DNA from: Citrobacter sp. JGM124
GTDB taxonomy: Bacteria; Pseudomonadota; Gammaproteobacteria; Enterobacterales; Enterobacteriaceae
Length of the DNA stretch: 64,000 bases
Direction of reading: 5' to 3'
Assembly (NCBI RefSeq): GCF_018257795.1
Contig: NZ_JAERJD010000002.1
Span: 186,001 to 250,000 of the forward strand
Shown one piece after another: positions 30,156 to 42,105 of the stretch (position 1 is its first letter; every line of letters begins with the position of its first letter). A program made the position numbers and the translations under genes. A model generated the notes under the pieces. It was not told the DNA's origin. It saw only the letters and a program-made list of their open reading frames with translations, and searched no databases.

Positions 30156-31082
30156 ATGGAAAAAAATGGTCTCTTCATTCAGCGCATTCGCTTGCGCCAT
30201 CTGCATACTTTCCTGGCGGTTGCGCAGCAAGGCACACTGGGGCGGGCGGCAGAAACACTTAATCTGAGCCAGCCAGCCCTTTCTAAAACATTAACTGAGC
30301 TGGAACAGCTCACTGGGACACGCTTATTTGAACGCGGCCGTCTGGGCGCGCAGCTCACATTAACCGGTGAACAGTTTCTTGGGCATGCAATGAAAATCCT
30401 TGATGCCCTTAATCAGGCCGGGCAGTCTTTTAACCACAAAACAGAAACACCACCAGAGTGGGTACGTATCGGAGCACTGCCAACCGCAGCCCTGGGAATA
30501 TTACCCACGGTTCTTGGCCCATTTCACAAACAACAACGCCATGTGACATTACAAGTGGCAACCATGAATAACACCATGATCCTCTCCGGGCTCAAGTCAG
30601 GTGAACTGGATTTAGGCGTTGGGCGGATATCCGACCCGGAACTGATGGTCGGACTCAACTATGAACTACTATTCCTTGAGTCTTTAAAATTGGTTGTACG
30701 CCCTAATCACCCATTATTGTATGAAAATATCACCATGAGCCAGGTGATGAACTGGCCGGTTGTGGTTTCGCCCCGGGGCACAGCACCACGGCAAAATGCC
30801 GAAGCACTACTTGCCGCCCAGGGTTGTCAGCTACCGGCGGCTTGTGTTGAAACACTCTCAGCCTCACTCTCGCGCCAGTTAACCCTGAATTATAACTATG
30901 TCTGGTTTGTACCTTCAGGGGCAGTAAAAGACGATTTACAACAAGGGGTATTGACTGCCTTGCCCGTCATTACACCATGTGATGCTGAACCTATCGGTAT
31001 TTTAACCCGCGTCGATACCGCACCTTCGACTGGGGTACAGATACTTATCTCTTTGATTCGCAAGTCTGTACAGGGCAGCTAA
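30156..31082 (+). CDS. ydcI: LysR-type transcriptional regulator YdcI
   Basis: YdcI is a 308-residue LysR-family regulator linked in enterobacteria to pH and stress homeostasis. The winged helix-turn-helix is at the N terminus (LGRAAETLNLSQPALSKTLTELE, residues about 30-52), followed by a two-lobed effector domain. The start MEKNGLFIQRIRLRHLHTF matches E. coli exactly in layout, although no clear Shine-Dalgarno precedes it. It is divergent from ydcJ and convergent with smrA, whose stop is 5 bases away. Confidence 0.95.
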   Translation: MEKNGLFIQRIRLRHLHTFLAVAQQGTLGRAAETLNLSQPALSKTLTELEQLTGTRLFERGRLGAQLTLTGEQFLGHAMKILDALNQAGQSFNHKTETPPEWVRIGALPTAALGILPTVLGPFHKQQRHVTLQVATMNNTMILSGLKSGELDLGVGRISDPELMVGLNYELLFLESLKLVVRPNHPLLYENITMSQVMNWPVVVSPRGTAPRQNAEALLAAQGCQLPAACVETLSASLSRQLTLNYNYVWFVPSGAVKDDLQQGVLTALPVITPCDAEPIGILTRVDTAPSTGVQILISLIRKSVQGS

Positions 31083-31087
31083 TCCAT

Positions 31088-31651
31088 TTAGCGACTGCGT
31101 TTGGCATGCTGCTCCCAAGTCTCTTGCTTGGCCTCCGGGGATTTTTTCAACGCCACATAACAGGCACCGCTGCCACCATGGTGTGGTAGCGCGCAACAAA
31201 AAGCCTGAATGTCCTCAAACTCAACCAGCCAGCGGGCAAGAAAACTACGCACAATATTGGGGTGTGACTTATCCTCACGACCTTTACCATGAATAATAAG
31301 AATATTGCGGAATCCCTCTTGTCGGGCGGTAATAATATAGTTAAAGAGCATCTGCCTGCACTGCTCAACCGGCTGCCGCAAGAGATTCAGGCTCGCTTGC
31401 TGGGGGTACTTCCCTAATCGCAGTTTATTCAGAACGCCTTGCTGCACCCCTTCCCGTTTAAACTCAAGCGGAGTATTGAGCGGCACTATTTCTAAAAAAT
31501 CCGTTGTCAGGAAGTTATCGATCTGCGTAAGGTCTGGCGGTTGTCTCACCGGTGTCTTCTGTGATTTTAGCCATTGTTGATTTTCACCATTCTTCAACGG
31601 GGTCACATCACCCATTGCTTCCAAAAACAATGACTTGTCCGCAAAATCCAT
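31088..31651 (-). CDS. smrA: Smr-domain endonuclease SmrA (YdaL)
   Basis: SmrA is a small MutS-related-domain protein with DNA nicking endonuclease activity in E. coli. The 187-residue product, the E. coli length, has the Smr motif region ILIIHGKGREDKSHPNIVR and the terminal ALPHHGGSGACYVALKKS. The start at 31651 has GGAGG six bases upstream; the longer frame to 31762 adds residues not found in the family. Confidence 0.94.
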   Translation of the reverse strand: MDFADKSLFLEAMGDVTPLKNGENQQWLKSQKTPVRQPPDLTQIDNFLTTDFLEIVPLNTPLEFKREGVQQGVLNKLRLGKYPQQASLNLLRQPVEQCRQMLFNYIITARQEGFRNILIIHGKGREDKSHPNIVRSFLARWLVEFEDIQAFCCALPHHGGSGACYVALKKSPEAKQETWEQHAKRSR

Positions 31652-31857
31652 GATAGCCTCCCCCATAATTAACCCGAATACTATAACGCTGCCCCCCTCC
31701 AGGCTCAACGCCATGAAGGGTGATACTACCCCTTGATCGCATGCCCCGTTGCCATAAAGCACTCTATTTTTGATACGATTTATTTATAGTATTCACCCGC
31801 TTTAATCAGCCTGCGTGGTGTATAAATAACGGCATGAAATCATTCAATGGGGCGACA

Positions 31858-32376
31858 ATGCTAACTTTTTTAGAAGACAAGATTAATACTCCCCTTGGGG
31901 AGCTGTGTATTTTATGTGATACCCAGTTCACTCTTCGGGCTGTCGAGTGGGAAGAACACCGCTGGCGTCTGGAGAAACTGCTCGATATCCACTATGGGAA
32001 AATGGGCATCACACGTGGTTTCAGTCACAATCCTGGCGGGTTAAGTGATGCTTTTCATGCTTATTTCGCGGGTGATTTGGATGCGGTCACTCATCTGCCT
32101 ACCGCAACGATGGGAACACCGTTCCAGCGCGATGTCTGGCAAGCTTTGCGCACCATTCCCTGCGGGCAGGTACTCCACTATGGACAGCTGGCTCAACAAA
32201 TAGGGCGTCCGACCGCAGCACGGGCCGTTGGCGCAGCGAATGGTGCGAACCCCCTGAGTATTGTTGTGCCCTGCCATCGTGTAATTGGCCGTGACGGTTC
32301 CATGACGGGCTATGCCGGTGGGGTGGCAAGGAAAGCCTGGTTATTACGGCATGAAGGTTTTTTAAACGAAGAATAG
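31858..32376 (+). CDS. ogt: Methylated-DNA--protein-cysteine methyltransferase Ogt
   Basis: Ogt repairs O6-alkylguanine and O4-alkylthymine by irreversible transfer of the alkyl group to its own cysteine. The 172-residue product has the acceptor motif VVPCHRVIG (Cys near residue 140) and the helix-turn-helix region [23 protein letters not shown]. The start at 31858 (MLTFLEDKI) aligns with E. coli Ogt and follows a GGGG; an ATG at 31834 would add eight residues. It precedes fnr as in E. coli. Confidence 0.95.
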   Translation: MLTFLEDKINTPLGELCILCDTQFTLRAVEWEEHRWRLEKLLDIHYGKMGITRGFSHNPGGLSDAFHAYFAGDLDAVTHLPTATMGTPFQRDVWQALRTIPCGQVLHYGQLAQQIGRPTAARAVGAANGANPLSIVVPCHRVIGRDGSMTGYAGGVARKAWLLRHEGFLNEE

Positions 32377-32523
32377 CAAAAAAATATTTATCAAAAAATG
32401 CGCAAATGAAATCATCAACTCGTTATAATTCATAATGATAGTAAAGGTTACTGGAAGTATTGATCTTATATTATTTTAACAGCTCTTCGTTATGCTTACC
32501 TGCACTCCGAAAAGATGTTAAAA

Positions 32524-32537
32524 TTGATCAATATCAA
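32524..32537. promoter_or_regulatory. FNR box in the fnr leader
   Basis: TTGATCAATATCAA is a perfect match to the FNR consensus TTGAT-N4-ATCAA and lies 19 bases before the fnr ATG. In E. coli a similar site at this position lets FNR repress its own gene, so negative autoregulation is likely. Confidence 0.85.
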
Positions 32538-32556
32538 TTACGCCGAGAGCTTATTT

Positions 32557-33315
32557 ATGATTCCAGAAAAGCGCATTATTCGACGTATTCAGTCTGGTGG
32601 CTGTGCAATTCATTGCCAGGACTGCAGCATCAGTCAGTTATGCATTCCATTTACTTTGAACGAGCATGAATTAGATCAACTCGATAATATTATTGAGCGC
32701 AAAAAGCCCATTCAGAAGGGGCAGACTATTTTTAAAGCTGGCGATGATCTTAAGTCATTGTATGCCATTCGTTCCGGTACCATTAAGAGCTATACCATTA
32801 CCGAACAGGGTGATGAGCAGATTACTGGCTTCCACTTAGCGGGGGATTTAGTCGGGTTTGATGCTATAGGTGCAGGCAGCCATCCGAGCTTTGCTCAGGC
32901 GCTGGAAACCTCAATGGTCTGTGAAATTCCCTTCGAGACGCTTGACGATTTATCGGGCAAAGTGCCGAGCCTGCGCCAGCAAATGATGCGTTTAATGAGT
33001 GGTGAGATTAAAAACGATCAGGAGATGATTCTGCTGTTGTCGAAAAAGAATGCTGAGGAACGTCTCGCTGCCTTTATTTACAACCTCTCCCGGCGCTTTG
33101 CTCAACGCGGATTTTCACCACGGGAGTTCCGACTTACCATGACTCGCGGTGATATTGGCAACTACCTCGGTTTGACCGTTGAGACCATCAGTCGCTTATT
33201 GGGCCGCTTCCAGAAAAGTGGAATGTTAGCCGTTAAAGGCAAATACATCACTATTGAAAACAGTGAAATGCTCGCGGAACTCGCAGGGCAGCCACAAATC
33301 GCAGCCGTTCGCTAG
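32557..33315 (+). CDS. fnr: Fumarate and nitrate reduction regulator FNR
   Basis: FNR is the oxygen-sensing CRP-family regulator that switches genes on anaerobiosis. The 252-residue protein carries the N-terminal 4Fe-4S ligands C20, C23 and C29 (with C16) in [16 protein letters not shown], and a further Cys in SMVCEIPF. It has the cyclic-nucleotide-like beta roll and the C-terminal helix-turn-helix [14 protein letters not shown]. The start at 32557 gives the E. coli N terminus [10 protein letters not shown]; the frame extends 14 codons upstream through the FNR box and is not used there. Confidence 0.97.
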   Translation: MIPEKRIIRRIQSGGCAIHCQDCSISQLCIPFTLNEHELDQLDNIIERKKPIQKGQTIFKAGDDLKSLYAIRSGTIKSYTITEQGDEQITGFHLAGDLVGFDAIGAGSHPSFAQALETSMVCEIPFETLDDLSGKVPSLRQQMMRLMSGEIKNDQEMILLLSKKNAEERLAAFIYNLSRRFAQRGFSPREFRLTMTRGDIGNYLGLTVETISRLLGRFQKSGMLAVKGKYITIENSEMLAELAGQPQIAAVR

Positions 33316-33444
33316 TTAACCCTCCTGCCCATTGCCGGTGAGTGTGCATTTATTTCAGCCGGCAATCATCACTCTGCTGTTTCCTTCGACGCTTTAATGT
33401 ACTCTAATTACACCAGCGTTGGTTCGCTTTGTAAGGAGAACGGT

Positions 33445-34407
33445 ATGGGAAACTATCAAAATGTACTGGTAGCCATTGATGCAAGCCAGGACGACCAACC
33501 TGCCCTGCGCCGGGCAGTTTACTTGCATCATCGTATCGGCTGCAAAATTAAAGCCTTTCTGCCAATTTATGAGTTTTCTTATGAAATGACGACCCTGCTA
33601 TCACCTGATGAGCGCACAGCGATGCGTAAAGGGGTTATCAGTCAACGAACCGCATGGCTTAAAGAACAGGCCCGGGCCTATCTCGATGCAGGGGTTCCTA
33701 TTGAGATAAAGGTCGTCTGGCATAATCGCCCTTTTGAAGCCATTATTCAGGAAGTCATCGCAGAACAACACGATTTGGTGCTGAAAATGGCACACCAGTA
33801 TGATCGTTTAAGTGCCATACTGTTCACACCAACTGACTGGCACCTGCTGCGTAAATGCCCGTGCCCGGTCTGGATAGTCAATGATCAACCCTGGCCTGAG
33901 GGTGGCAAGGCCTTGGTTGCTGTTAATTTAACCAGCGAAGAGTCCCACCATGACCCGCTAAACGAAAAGTTAGTACGGGAAACGCTACTACTGGCAGATA
34001 AAATTAACAAAACTGAAGTTCATTTGGTTGGCGCTTACCCCATCACGCCCATCAGTATTGCCATTGAATTACCTGACTTCGACTCCAGCACTTATAACAA
34101 TGCAATCCGTGCCCAGCATCTCATTGCCATGAAGGCACTGCGGCAAAAATTTTCGATCAATGAAGATGTGGTTCATGTTGTTAAGGGACAGGCGGAAGAG
34201 GTTATCCCTGACTTGGCAGACCAACTTGATGTCGGCATTGTCGTGCTGGGTACTGTCGGCCGGACGGGTCTGTCGGCAGCTTTCCTCGGCAATACAGCTG
34301 AACAAGTCATTGGCAGTCTGCGTTGTGACTTACTGGTTATCAAACCTGACGACTTCAAAAGCTCTGTTGAACTGGACGATGATGACGAAGAAGATGAGGA
34401 TGAGTGA
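33445..34407 (+). CDS. uspE: Universal stress protein UspE
   Basis: UspE is a tandem-domain universal stress protein that in E. coli aids survival of DNA damage and influences motility and adhesion. The 320-residue product has two Usp domains (about 1-150 and 155-305). The second keeps the nucleotide-binding type signature [21 protein letters not shown]; the first has the divergent [15 protein letters not shown]. The tail is a run of acidic residues. The start at 33445 has AAGGAG upstream and the family N terminus; 16 in-frame codons upstream are not used. It follows fnr as in E. coli. Confidence 0.95.
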   Translation: MGNYQNVLVAIDASQDDQPALRRAVYLHHRIGCKIKAFLPIYEFSYEMTTLLSPDERTAMRKGVISQRTAWLKEQARAYLDAGVPIEIKVVWHNRPFEAIIQEVIAEQHDLVLKMAHQYDRLSAILFTPTDWHLLRKCPCPVWIVNDQPWPEGGKALVAVNLTSEESHHDPLNEKLVRETLLLADKINKTEVHLVGAYPITPISIAIELPDFDSSTYNNAIRAQHLIAMKALRQKFSINEDVVHVVKGQAEEVIPDLADQLDVGIVVLGTVGRTGLSAAFLGNTAEQVIGSLRCDLLVIKPDDFKSSVELDDDDEEDEDE

Positions 34408-34437
34408 TCGTCATTGATTCAAAGGACGGCTGTAAAA

Positions 34438-34465
34438 AAAGAGGGAGCAGACTTGCTCCCTCTTT
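34438..34465. terminator. Bidirectional terminator between uspE and pntB
   Basis: AAAGAGGGAGC (34438-34448) and GCTCCCTCTTT (34455-34465) form an 11-bp stem with a 6-nt loop. A run of seven A on the left supplies the T tract for the minus-strand pntAB transcript; the plus-strand T tract is shorter. Confidence 0.88.
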
Positions 34466-34503
34466 GATCTGTCATGTTGAAAACATGGGGTCAGAACACC
34501 TCG

Positions 34504-35901
34504 TTACTTGTCTGACAATGCTCCCAGAATCGCTTCAACGCTGGCTTTCGCATCCCCAAACAGCATCTGGGTATTCTCTTTAAAGAACAGCGGGTTTTGC
34601 ACTCCCGCGTAGCCAGTGTTCATTGAACGTTTAAACACGATGACATTCTGTGCCTTCCAGACTTCCAGTACCGGCATTCCCGCAATCGGGCTTTTAGGAT
34701 CATCCTGTGCAGCCGGGTTGACGGTATCATTGGCGCCAATGACCAGCACCGTATCGGTATCAGTGAAATCATCGTTGATTTCATCCATTTCCAGCACAAT
34801 ATCATAGGGTACGCGTGCTTCAGCCAGTAACACGTTCATGTGTCCAGGCAAACGCCCGGCAACCGGATGAATACCAAAACGGACTTTAATACCACGGGCA
34901 CGAAGTTTCTCTGTAATTTCAGCGACCGGATACTGCGCCTGGGCAACGGCCATACCGTAGCCTGGGGTGATAATCACTGAGGTCGAATTTTTCAACATCT
35001 CAGCAGTCTCTTCCGCAGTGATTTCCCGATGTTCACCCTCTTCTTCTGTTTCGCCGGAAGAAGAACCATCCGTACCAAAGCCCCCTGCAATCACACTGAA
35101 AAAGGAACGATTCATCGCCTTACACATAATGTAAGACAGAATAGCCCCCGAGGACCCCACCAGCGCGCCAGTGACGATAAGTAAATCGTTGCTCAGCATA
35201 AAACCCGCCGCCGCCGCCGCCCAACCTGAGTAAGAGTTCAGCATGGAGACAACAACTGGCATATCAGCACCACCGATAGAGGCGACCAAATGCCAGCCAA
35301 AAGCCAGCGCAATGATGGTCATTGCCAACAGAGCCAGTACTTGAACACCGGTGCTTTCCGTACGCACAAAGATGATAAGCAGCAGCAATGAAACCACCAG
35401 TGCTGCCAGATTCAGTTTATGGCGATGGGGCAACATCAACGGGCGGGAAGAGAGCTTGCCACGCAATTTACCATAGGCCACGATGGACCCGGTAAACGTC
35501 ACCGCACCGATAAAGATCCCCAGGAAAACTTCAGTTAAATGGATATTTTCCATCACCGAATCAAGGCCAGGCTGATGTTCCAGATAGCTGTTAAAACCAA
35601 CCAGAACTGCCGCCAGCCCAACAAAACTGTGCAGTACCGCAACCAGCTCTGGCATTTCCGTCATTTCGACTTTTTTCGCCAGATAAATACCAATTGCCCC
35701 GCCCAATACCATGGCGACAATAACCCAACCCACATTCCCTGACTCAGGCCCAAAGATTGTGGCGATTAGGGCAATAGCCATCCCGATGACGCCAAACAGG
35801 TTACCCTGTTTTGAACTTTCATGGCGAGACAGCCCCGCAAGACTGAAAATAAATAGGATAGCGGCAACAATATATGCAGCTGTAACTAATCCTCCTGACA
35901 T
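34504..35901 (-). CDS. pntB: NAD(P) transhydrogenase subunit beta PntB
   Basis: PntB is the membrane subunit of the proton-translocating transhydrogenase, which uses the proton motive force to drive hydride transfer from NADH to NADP+. The 465-residue protein has about nine helices in the first 260 residues and a soluble C-terminal NADP(H) domain with [16 protein letters not shown] and [14 protein letters not shown]. It follows pntA by 10 bases on the minus strand. Confidence 0.97.
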   Translation of the reverse strand: MSGGLVTAAYIVAAILFIFSLAGLSRHESSKQGNLFGVIGMAIALIATIFGPESGNVGWVIVAMVLGGAIGIYLAKKVEMTEMPELVAVLHSFVGLAAVLVGFNSYLEHQPGLDSVMENIHLTEVFLGIFIGAVTFTGSIVAYGKLRGKLSSRPLMLPHRHKLNLAALVVSLLLLIIFVRTESTGVQVLALLAMTIIALAFGWHLVASIGGADMPVVVSMLNSYSGWAAAAAGFMLSNDLLIVTGALVGSSGAILSYIMCKAMNRSFFSVIAGGFGTDGSSSGETEEEGEHREITAEETAEMLKNSTSVIITPGYGMAVAQAQYPVAEITEKLRARGIKVRFGIHPVAGRLPGHMNVLLAEARVPYDIVLEMDEINDDFTDTDTVLVIGANDTVNPAAQDDPKSPIAGMPVLEVWKAQNVIVFKRSMNTGYAGVQNPLFFKENTQMLFGDAKASVEAILGALSDK

Positions 35902-35911
35902 ATATTACCCC

Positions 35912-37988
<2,077 letters not shown>

Positions 37989-38933
37989 ATGAAGCTCAAG
38001 AATACTATTCTGGCGTCAGCTATTTTTTCAGTTACCTCGCTGTCCGTCCAGGCGGCAACAGAGTTGACACCAGAACAAGCTGCCGCTCTGCAACCTTATG
38101 ATACGGTTGTGGTGACCGGGCATTTTAACTCCATTGGTGATGCTGTATCCGCTGTTTCTCGTCGCGCAGACCACATCGGCGCTGCCTCATTTTATGTCCA
38201 GGACACCAGTGATACAGGGAATAGCGGTAACTGGCGTGTAGTGGCTGCAGTTTATAAATCGGATGCGCCTGCTGCAGCTGCCCCCAAAGATCGTGTCATC
38301 GCAGGGGTCACTGAATTACCTAAAGATCGTGCTTATAAATTAGAGCCATTCGACACAGTAACAATTCAGGGATTCTATCGTAACCAGCCTGATGTTAACG
38401 AAGCCATTGCGAAAGCAGCAAAAGCAAAAGGAGCCGCCGCGTTCTTTATCGTTCGCCAAATTGATGCCAACCAGGGTGGTAACCAGCGTATTACGGCTTA
38501 TATTTATAAAGCCGATGCTAAAGAGCGCGTAGTCCAGAGCCCGGATGTGATCCCTGCTGATTCAGAAGCCGCAAAAGTGGCGCTGGCGCAAGGTGGTGAG
38601 GCCGCTAAACGCGTTGAAATCCCGGGAGTTGCTTCTTCTGAAATGCCAAGCAGTGATGTGGGACGTTTCTTTGAAACACAAACATCCCGAGGCGGACGCT
38701 ATAGCGTTACCTTGCCTGACGGCACAAAAATTGAAGAAGTTAACAAAGTCACCGCAGCGCAAATGGTGCCCTTTGACAGTGTCAAATTCACGGGTAACTA
38801 CGGTAACACCACGGAAGTATCTTACCAGGTGGCTAAACGTGCAGCCAAGAAAGGCGCGAAGTACTATCACATCACGCGTGAGTGGCAGGAAAATGGCGGT
38901 AACCTTACAGTAAGTGCTGACCTGTATAAATAA
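37989..38933 (+). CDS. ydgH: Periplasmic DUF1471 triple-repeat protein YdgH
   Basis: YdgH is a secreted 314-residue protein, the same length as in E. coli, where it is reported to take part in outer-membrane homeostasis. The signal peptide MKLKNTILASAIFSVTSLSVQAA is cleaved after QAA. Three DUF1471 (BhsA/McbA-like) repeats follow, each with a VVVTGHFNS/VTIQGFYRN/VKFTGNYGN strand and an xYHITREW- or FFIVRQI-type strand; they start near residues 36, 110 and 247. The start at 37989 is fixed by the signal peptide. Confidence 0.94.
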   Translation: MKLKNTILASAIFSVTSLSVQAATELTPEQAAALQPYDTVVVTGHFNSIGDAVSAVSRRADHIGAASFYVQDTSDTGNSGNWRVVAAVYKSDAPAAAAPKDRVIAGVTELPKDRAYKLEPFDTVTIQGFYRNQPDVNEAIAKAAKAKGAAAFFIVRQIDANQGGNQRITAYIYKADAKERVVQSPDVIPADSEAAKVALAQGGEAAKRVEIPGVASSEMPSSDVGRFFETQTSRGGRYSVTLPDGTKIEEVNKVTAAQMVPFDSVKFTGNYGNTTEVSYQVAKRAAKKGAKYYHITREWQENGGNLTVSADLYK

Positions 38934-38946
38934 CCACCGTGCTGAT

Positions 38947-38974
38947 AAAAAAGACAGCCTGGGCTGTCTTTTTT
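38947..38974 (+). terminator. Terminator after ydgH
   Basis: AAAAAAGACAGCC (38947-38959) faces GGCTGTCTTTTTT (38962-38974), followed by more T. The two-base gap means the top pair stays open to give a CTGG tetraloop. It starts 14 bases after the ydgH stop. Confidence 0.92.
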
Positions 38975-39209
38975 TTCGCCAGCTGAAAAAACAGATGCAT
39001 ATATCGCCATTTTTCGCCTCACGTTGACGCTTTTTTATCCCAGTCTGTTTTTTTTAATGGTCTCTTACAGATAATAGACTACCTGTGTAGCCAGAGCGCG
39101 TTATCATCTGTGTGAGACTCTGATGTGAATATCTGACCAATGGTGAGGTGCCACTTTCTTGCCTGCTGACTCTCTTTTTATTTTCAAGACCTGAGGTTGG
39201 AAAAATTTT

Positions 39210-39923
39210 ATGACACAAAGCCCCATTGTTCTGACCGGCGGCGGGAAACGCATTGGCCTGGCCCTGGCACAACACTTTATTGACCAACAGCAACCGCTTA
39301 TTATTAGCTACCGTAGCTACTACCCGGCGATAGCACAGTTAGAGCAGGCCGGGGTCACCTGCCTCTACGCAGACTTTTCAACTGACCAGGGAATTGTGGA
39401 TTTTGCTACCGCGGTTATGGCAATCACTCCTGTATTACGTGCTGTTATCCATAATGCCAGTGACTGGCAGGCAGAAGGCTCGGCTCAGACACTCGGCAGT
39501 ACCCTGGATAAAATGATGCAGATTCATGTTAAAGTCCCTTATCTGTTAAATCATCAACTTGCCCCGCTATTAAGTCAGTCGGGCCTGGCTGGTGGCGATA
39601 TTATTCATCTGACGGATTATGTTGCGGAACGAGGGAGCGATAAGCATATTGCTTATGCAGCCAGCAAAGCTGCTCTCGATAATATGACACGTTCTTTCGC
39701 CCGCAAGCTGGCGCCGGCAGTGAAAGTCAATGCCATTGCCCCAGCAATGATCATGTTTAACGAGCACGATGACGCCGTTTACCGGCATCAGGCGCTGGAT
39801 AAATCCCTGATGAAAATTGAACCCGGCCCAGGGGAGATAATCAGTCTGGTTGAGTACCTCCTGAATAGTCGCTATGTCACTGGCCGTACACATGGTGTCG
39901 ATGGCGGACGCCCTCTGCGTTAA
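39210..39923 (+). CDS. folM: Dihydromonapterin reductase FolM
   Basis: FolM is a short-chain dehydrogenase that reduces dihydromonapterin to tetrahydromonapterin and has weak dihydrofolate reductase activity. The 237-residue protein has the cofactor motif TGGGKRIGLALA and the catalytic YAASKAA (Tyr/Lys) near residue 149; the C terminus VTGRTHGVDGGRPLR is typical of the pteridine reductase branch. It lies upstream of rstA as in E. coli, with a 61-base gap. Confidence 0.93.
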   Translation: MTQSPIVLTGGGKRIGLALAQHFIDQQQPLIISYRSYYPAIAQLEQAGVTCLYADFSTDQGIVDFATAVMAITPVLRAVIHNASDWQAEGSAQTLGSTLDKMMQIHVKVPYLLNHQLAPLLSQSGLAGGDIIHLTDYVAERGSDKHIAYAASKAALDNMTRSFARKLAPAVKVNAIAPAMIMFNEHDDAVYRHQALDKSLMKIEPGPGEIISLVEYLLNSRYVTGRTHGVDGGRPLR

Positions 39924-39984
39924 TTTAGTGCCATGGTATAGTGACCCAATCAGGATCCAATCTTTTGACCCGGTGTTATCAATA

Positions 39985-40716
39985 ATGAATAAAGTCGTAT
40001 TTGTCGAAGACGATCCCGAAGTAGGACGTTTAATTGCAGCCTATTTGGCAAAACATGATATTGACGTAATAGTAGAAGGCCGGGGAGACCAGGCTGAAGC
40101 CGTCATTTTTCGCGAGCAGCCTGATTTAGTATTACTGGATATTATGCTACCCGGTAAAGATGGTATGACCCTGTGTCGGGACCTACGCCCCCACTGGGAT
40201 GGGCCAATAGTTCTTTTAACCGCCCTGGACAGCGATATGAATCATATTCTGTCCCTTGAAATGGGTGCCAATGATTATCTGTTAAAAACGACGCCGCCAG
40301 CAGTGCTCCTCGCACGGTTACGCTTACATCTGCGTCAGAATCTTCCCGCCAGGCCAGCGGTCAGTGATGATCGTAATCAGGCATTAATTCCACATAAAGC
40401 CATCCATTTTGGCACACTGTCAATCGATCCAGTCAACCGACAGGTTACCCTGGCTAATGAAAATATTATCTTATCCACTGCCGATTTTGACCTTCTATGG
40501 GAACTGGCAACCCATGCGGGCCAAATTATGGACCGTGATGCCTTGCTGAGAAACCTGCGTGGTGTGAGCTATGACGGCATGGATCGCAGTGTTGATGTGG
40601 CGATATCACGCTTGCGTAAAAAACTGTACGACAGTGCAACTGAGCCGTTTCGCATCAAAACAGTTCGTAACAAAGGCTACTTATTTGCACCCCATGCCTG
40701 GGAAAGTGATGTCTGA
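39985..40716 (+). CDS. rstA: Response regulator RstA
   Basis: RstA is an OmpR-type regulator acting with RstB, part of the PhoP regulon in E. coli and linked to acid and iron responses. The 243-residue protein has a receiver domain with phosphorylation site D52 in LLDIMLPGKDG, the conserved LLTALDSD and K-containing DYLLKTTPP, then a winged-helix DNA-binding domain ending IKTVRNKGYLFAPHAW. The start at 39985 (MNKVVFVEDD) is preferred over the frame opening at 39874 inside folM. Confidence 0.96.
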   Translation: MNKVVFVEDDPEVGRLIAAYLAKHDIDVIVEGRGDQAEAVIFREQPDLVLLDIMLPGKDGMTLCRDLRPHWDGPIVLLTALDSDMNHILSLEMGANDYLLKTTPPAVLLARLRLHLRQNLPARPAVSDDRNQALIPHKAIHFGTLSIDPVNRQVTLANENIILSTADFDLLWELATHAGQIMDRDALLRNLRGVSYDGMDRSVDVAISRLRKKLYDSATEPFRIKTVRNKGYLFAPHAWESDV

Positions 40717-42011
40717 TGAAGAAATTATTTATTCAGTTCTATCTGCTGCTTTTTGTCTGCTTCCTGGTAATGACAATGCTGGTCGGATTAGTTTATAAAT
40801 TTACGGCGGAACGCGCAGGCAGGCAAACCCTTGATGATTTAATGAAAAGTTCCTTATATCTCATGCGCAGTGAGCTACGTGAGACTCCACCACGCGACTG
40901 GAACAAAACGATTCACCAACTGGATCTGAACCTTTCGTTTAAACTGAATATCCATCCTCTGAATAAATTTGACCTTGATGAAGTCAGTATGAAGCATCTG
41001 CGTAATGGTGAGATAGTCGCCCTCGACGAGGAGTACACCTTTATCCAGCGTATTCCTCGTAGTCACTATGTGCTGGTCGTTGGCCCGGTACCTTATCTGT
41101 TTTTTCTGCATCAAATGCGGTTGATGGATATCGCCTTTATTGCCTTTATTGCTTTTTCTCTCGCCTTACCTGTGTTTATCTGGATACGTCCACACTGGCA
41201 AGACATGCTCAAACTTGAACATGCCGCCCAACGGCTAGGTGAAGGGCATCTTGAAGAGCGTGTCCATTTTGACAATACCTCAGGCTTTACGCGTCTGGGA
41301 GTCACTTTCAACACAATGGCGGATAATATTAATACGCTGATTAGCAGTAAAAAGCGGTTAATCGATGGCATTGCTCATGAGCTGCGTACCCCTTTGGTAC
41401 GACTGCGCTATCGTCTGGCAATCAGCGATAATCTCAGTGAAGAAGAATCTTTGATGCTGAACCGTGACATTGGCCAGCTGGAGTCCCTTATTGATGAACT
41501 CCTGACCTATGCACGTCTCGACCGGCCACAAACCGAATTGCATCTCACTTCCTCTGATTTTAGCCAGTGGCTGGTAAGTCATGTGGAAGATGTCAGACTG
41601 ATGAATCCCCAACAAACGATCGATCTCGAAACAGAAACCCTGGTTCCCGTAGACTATGGTGCGCTGGATTTACGCCTGATGGAACGTGTCACAGATAACC
41701 TGATTAACAATGCCCTGCGTTATGGCAAGCAACGACTGCGGGTCAGTCTATGGCGCGACAGAGAGGTAGCCTACCTGCAAGTTGAGGACGATGGCCCGGG
41801 TATCCCGGAAAGCGATCGCATCCGGGTGCTGGAACCCTTTGTTCGCCTTGACCCTAGCCGTGATCGGGCAACCGGGGGCTGTGGACTCGGGCTCGCGATT
41901 GTACACTCTATCGCCGTCGCGATGCGTGGGAGTGTGAGCATATCAAGCAGTCCACTGGGCGGTGCCAGCATTTGCTTTACCTGGCCGGTGGCCCCCCATG
42001 TAACAAGCTAA
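40716..42011 (+). CDS. rstB: Sensor histidine kinase RstB
   Basis: RstB is the inner-membrane partner of RstA. The 431-residue protein has a helix at 5-28, a periplasmic sensor domain to about residue 132, a second helix (136-156), a HAMP domain and the phosphoacceptor His in DGIAHELRTPLVRLRYR. The ATPase core follows, with NLINNALRYG, DDGPGIP and GCGLGLAI. Its ATG overlaps the rstA TGA, so the pair is coupled. Confidence 0.96.
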   Translation: MKKLFIQFYLLLFVCFLVMTMLVGLVYKFTAERAGRQTLDDLMKSSLYLMRSELRETPPRDWNKTIHQLDLNLSFKLNIHPLNKFDLDEVSMKHLRNGEIVALDEEYTFIQRIPRSHYVLVVGPVPYLFFLHQMRLMDIAFIAFIAFSLALPVFIWIRPHWQDMLKLEHAAQRLGEGHLEERVHFDNTSGFTRLGVTFNTMADNINTLISSKKRLIDGIAHELRTPLVRLRYRLAISDNLSEEESLMLNRDIGQLESLIDELLTYARLDRPQTELHLTSSDFSQWLVSHVEDVRLMNPQQTIDLETETLVPVDYGALDLRLMERVTDNLINNALRYGKQRLRVSLWRDREVAYLQVEDDGPGIPESDRIRVLEPFVRLDPSRDRATGGCGLGLAIVHSIAVAMRGSVSISSSPLGGASICFTWPVAPHVTS

Positions 42012-42074
42012 TCCCCTTCTTCCTGCCAGGCGAGCCGGTTCCCATTGCTGATGCCTGGCACTTGTGCTAAAAAT

Positions 42075-42097
42075 AAAAGTATGTTGTAACTATTTTG
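42075..42097 (+). promoter_or_regulatory. Replication terminator (Ter) site in the tus leader
   Basis: AAAAGTATGTTGTAACT (42075-42091, core GTATGTTGTAACT at 42079-42091) matches the Ter consensus, including the critical G before TATGTTGTAAC, which in E. coli TerB pairs with the flipped C6. It lies 15 bases before the tus ATG, as TerB does, so bound Tus should also repress its own gene. By analogy with TerB, forks entering from the low-coordinate side, moving in the tus direction, are blocked. Confidence 0.92.
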
Positions 42098-42105
42098 AGA
42101 TGCTT

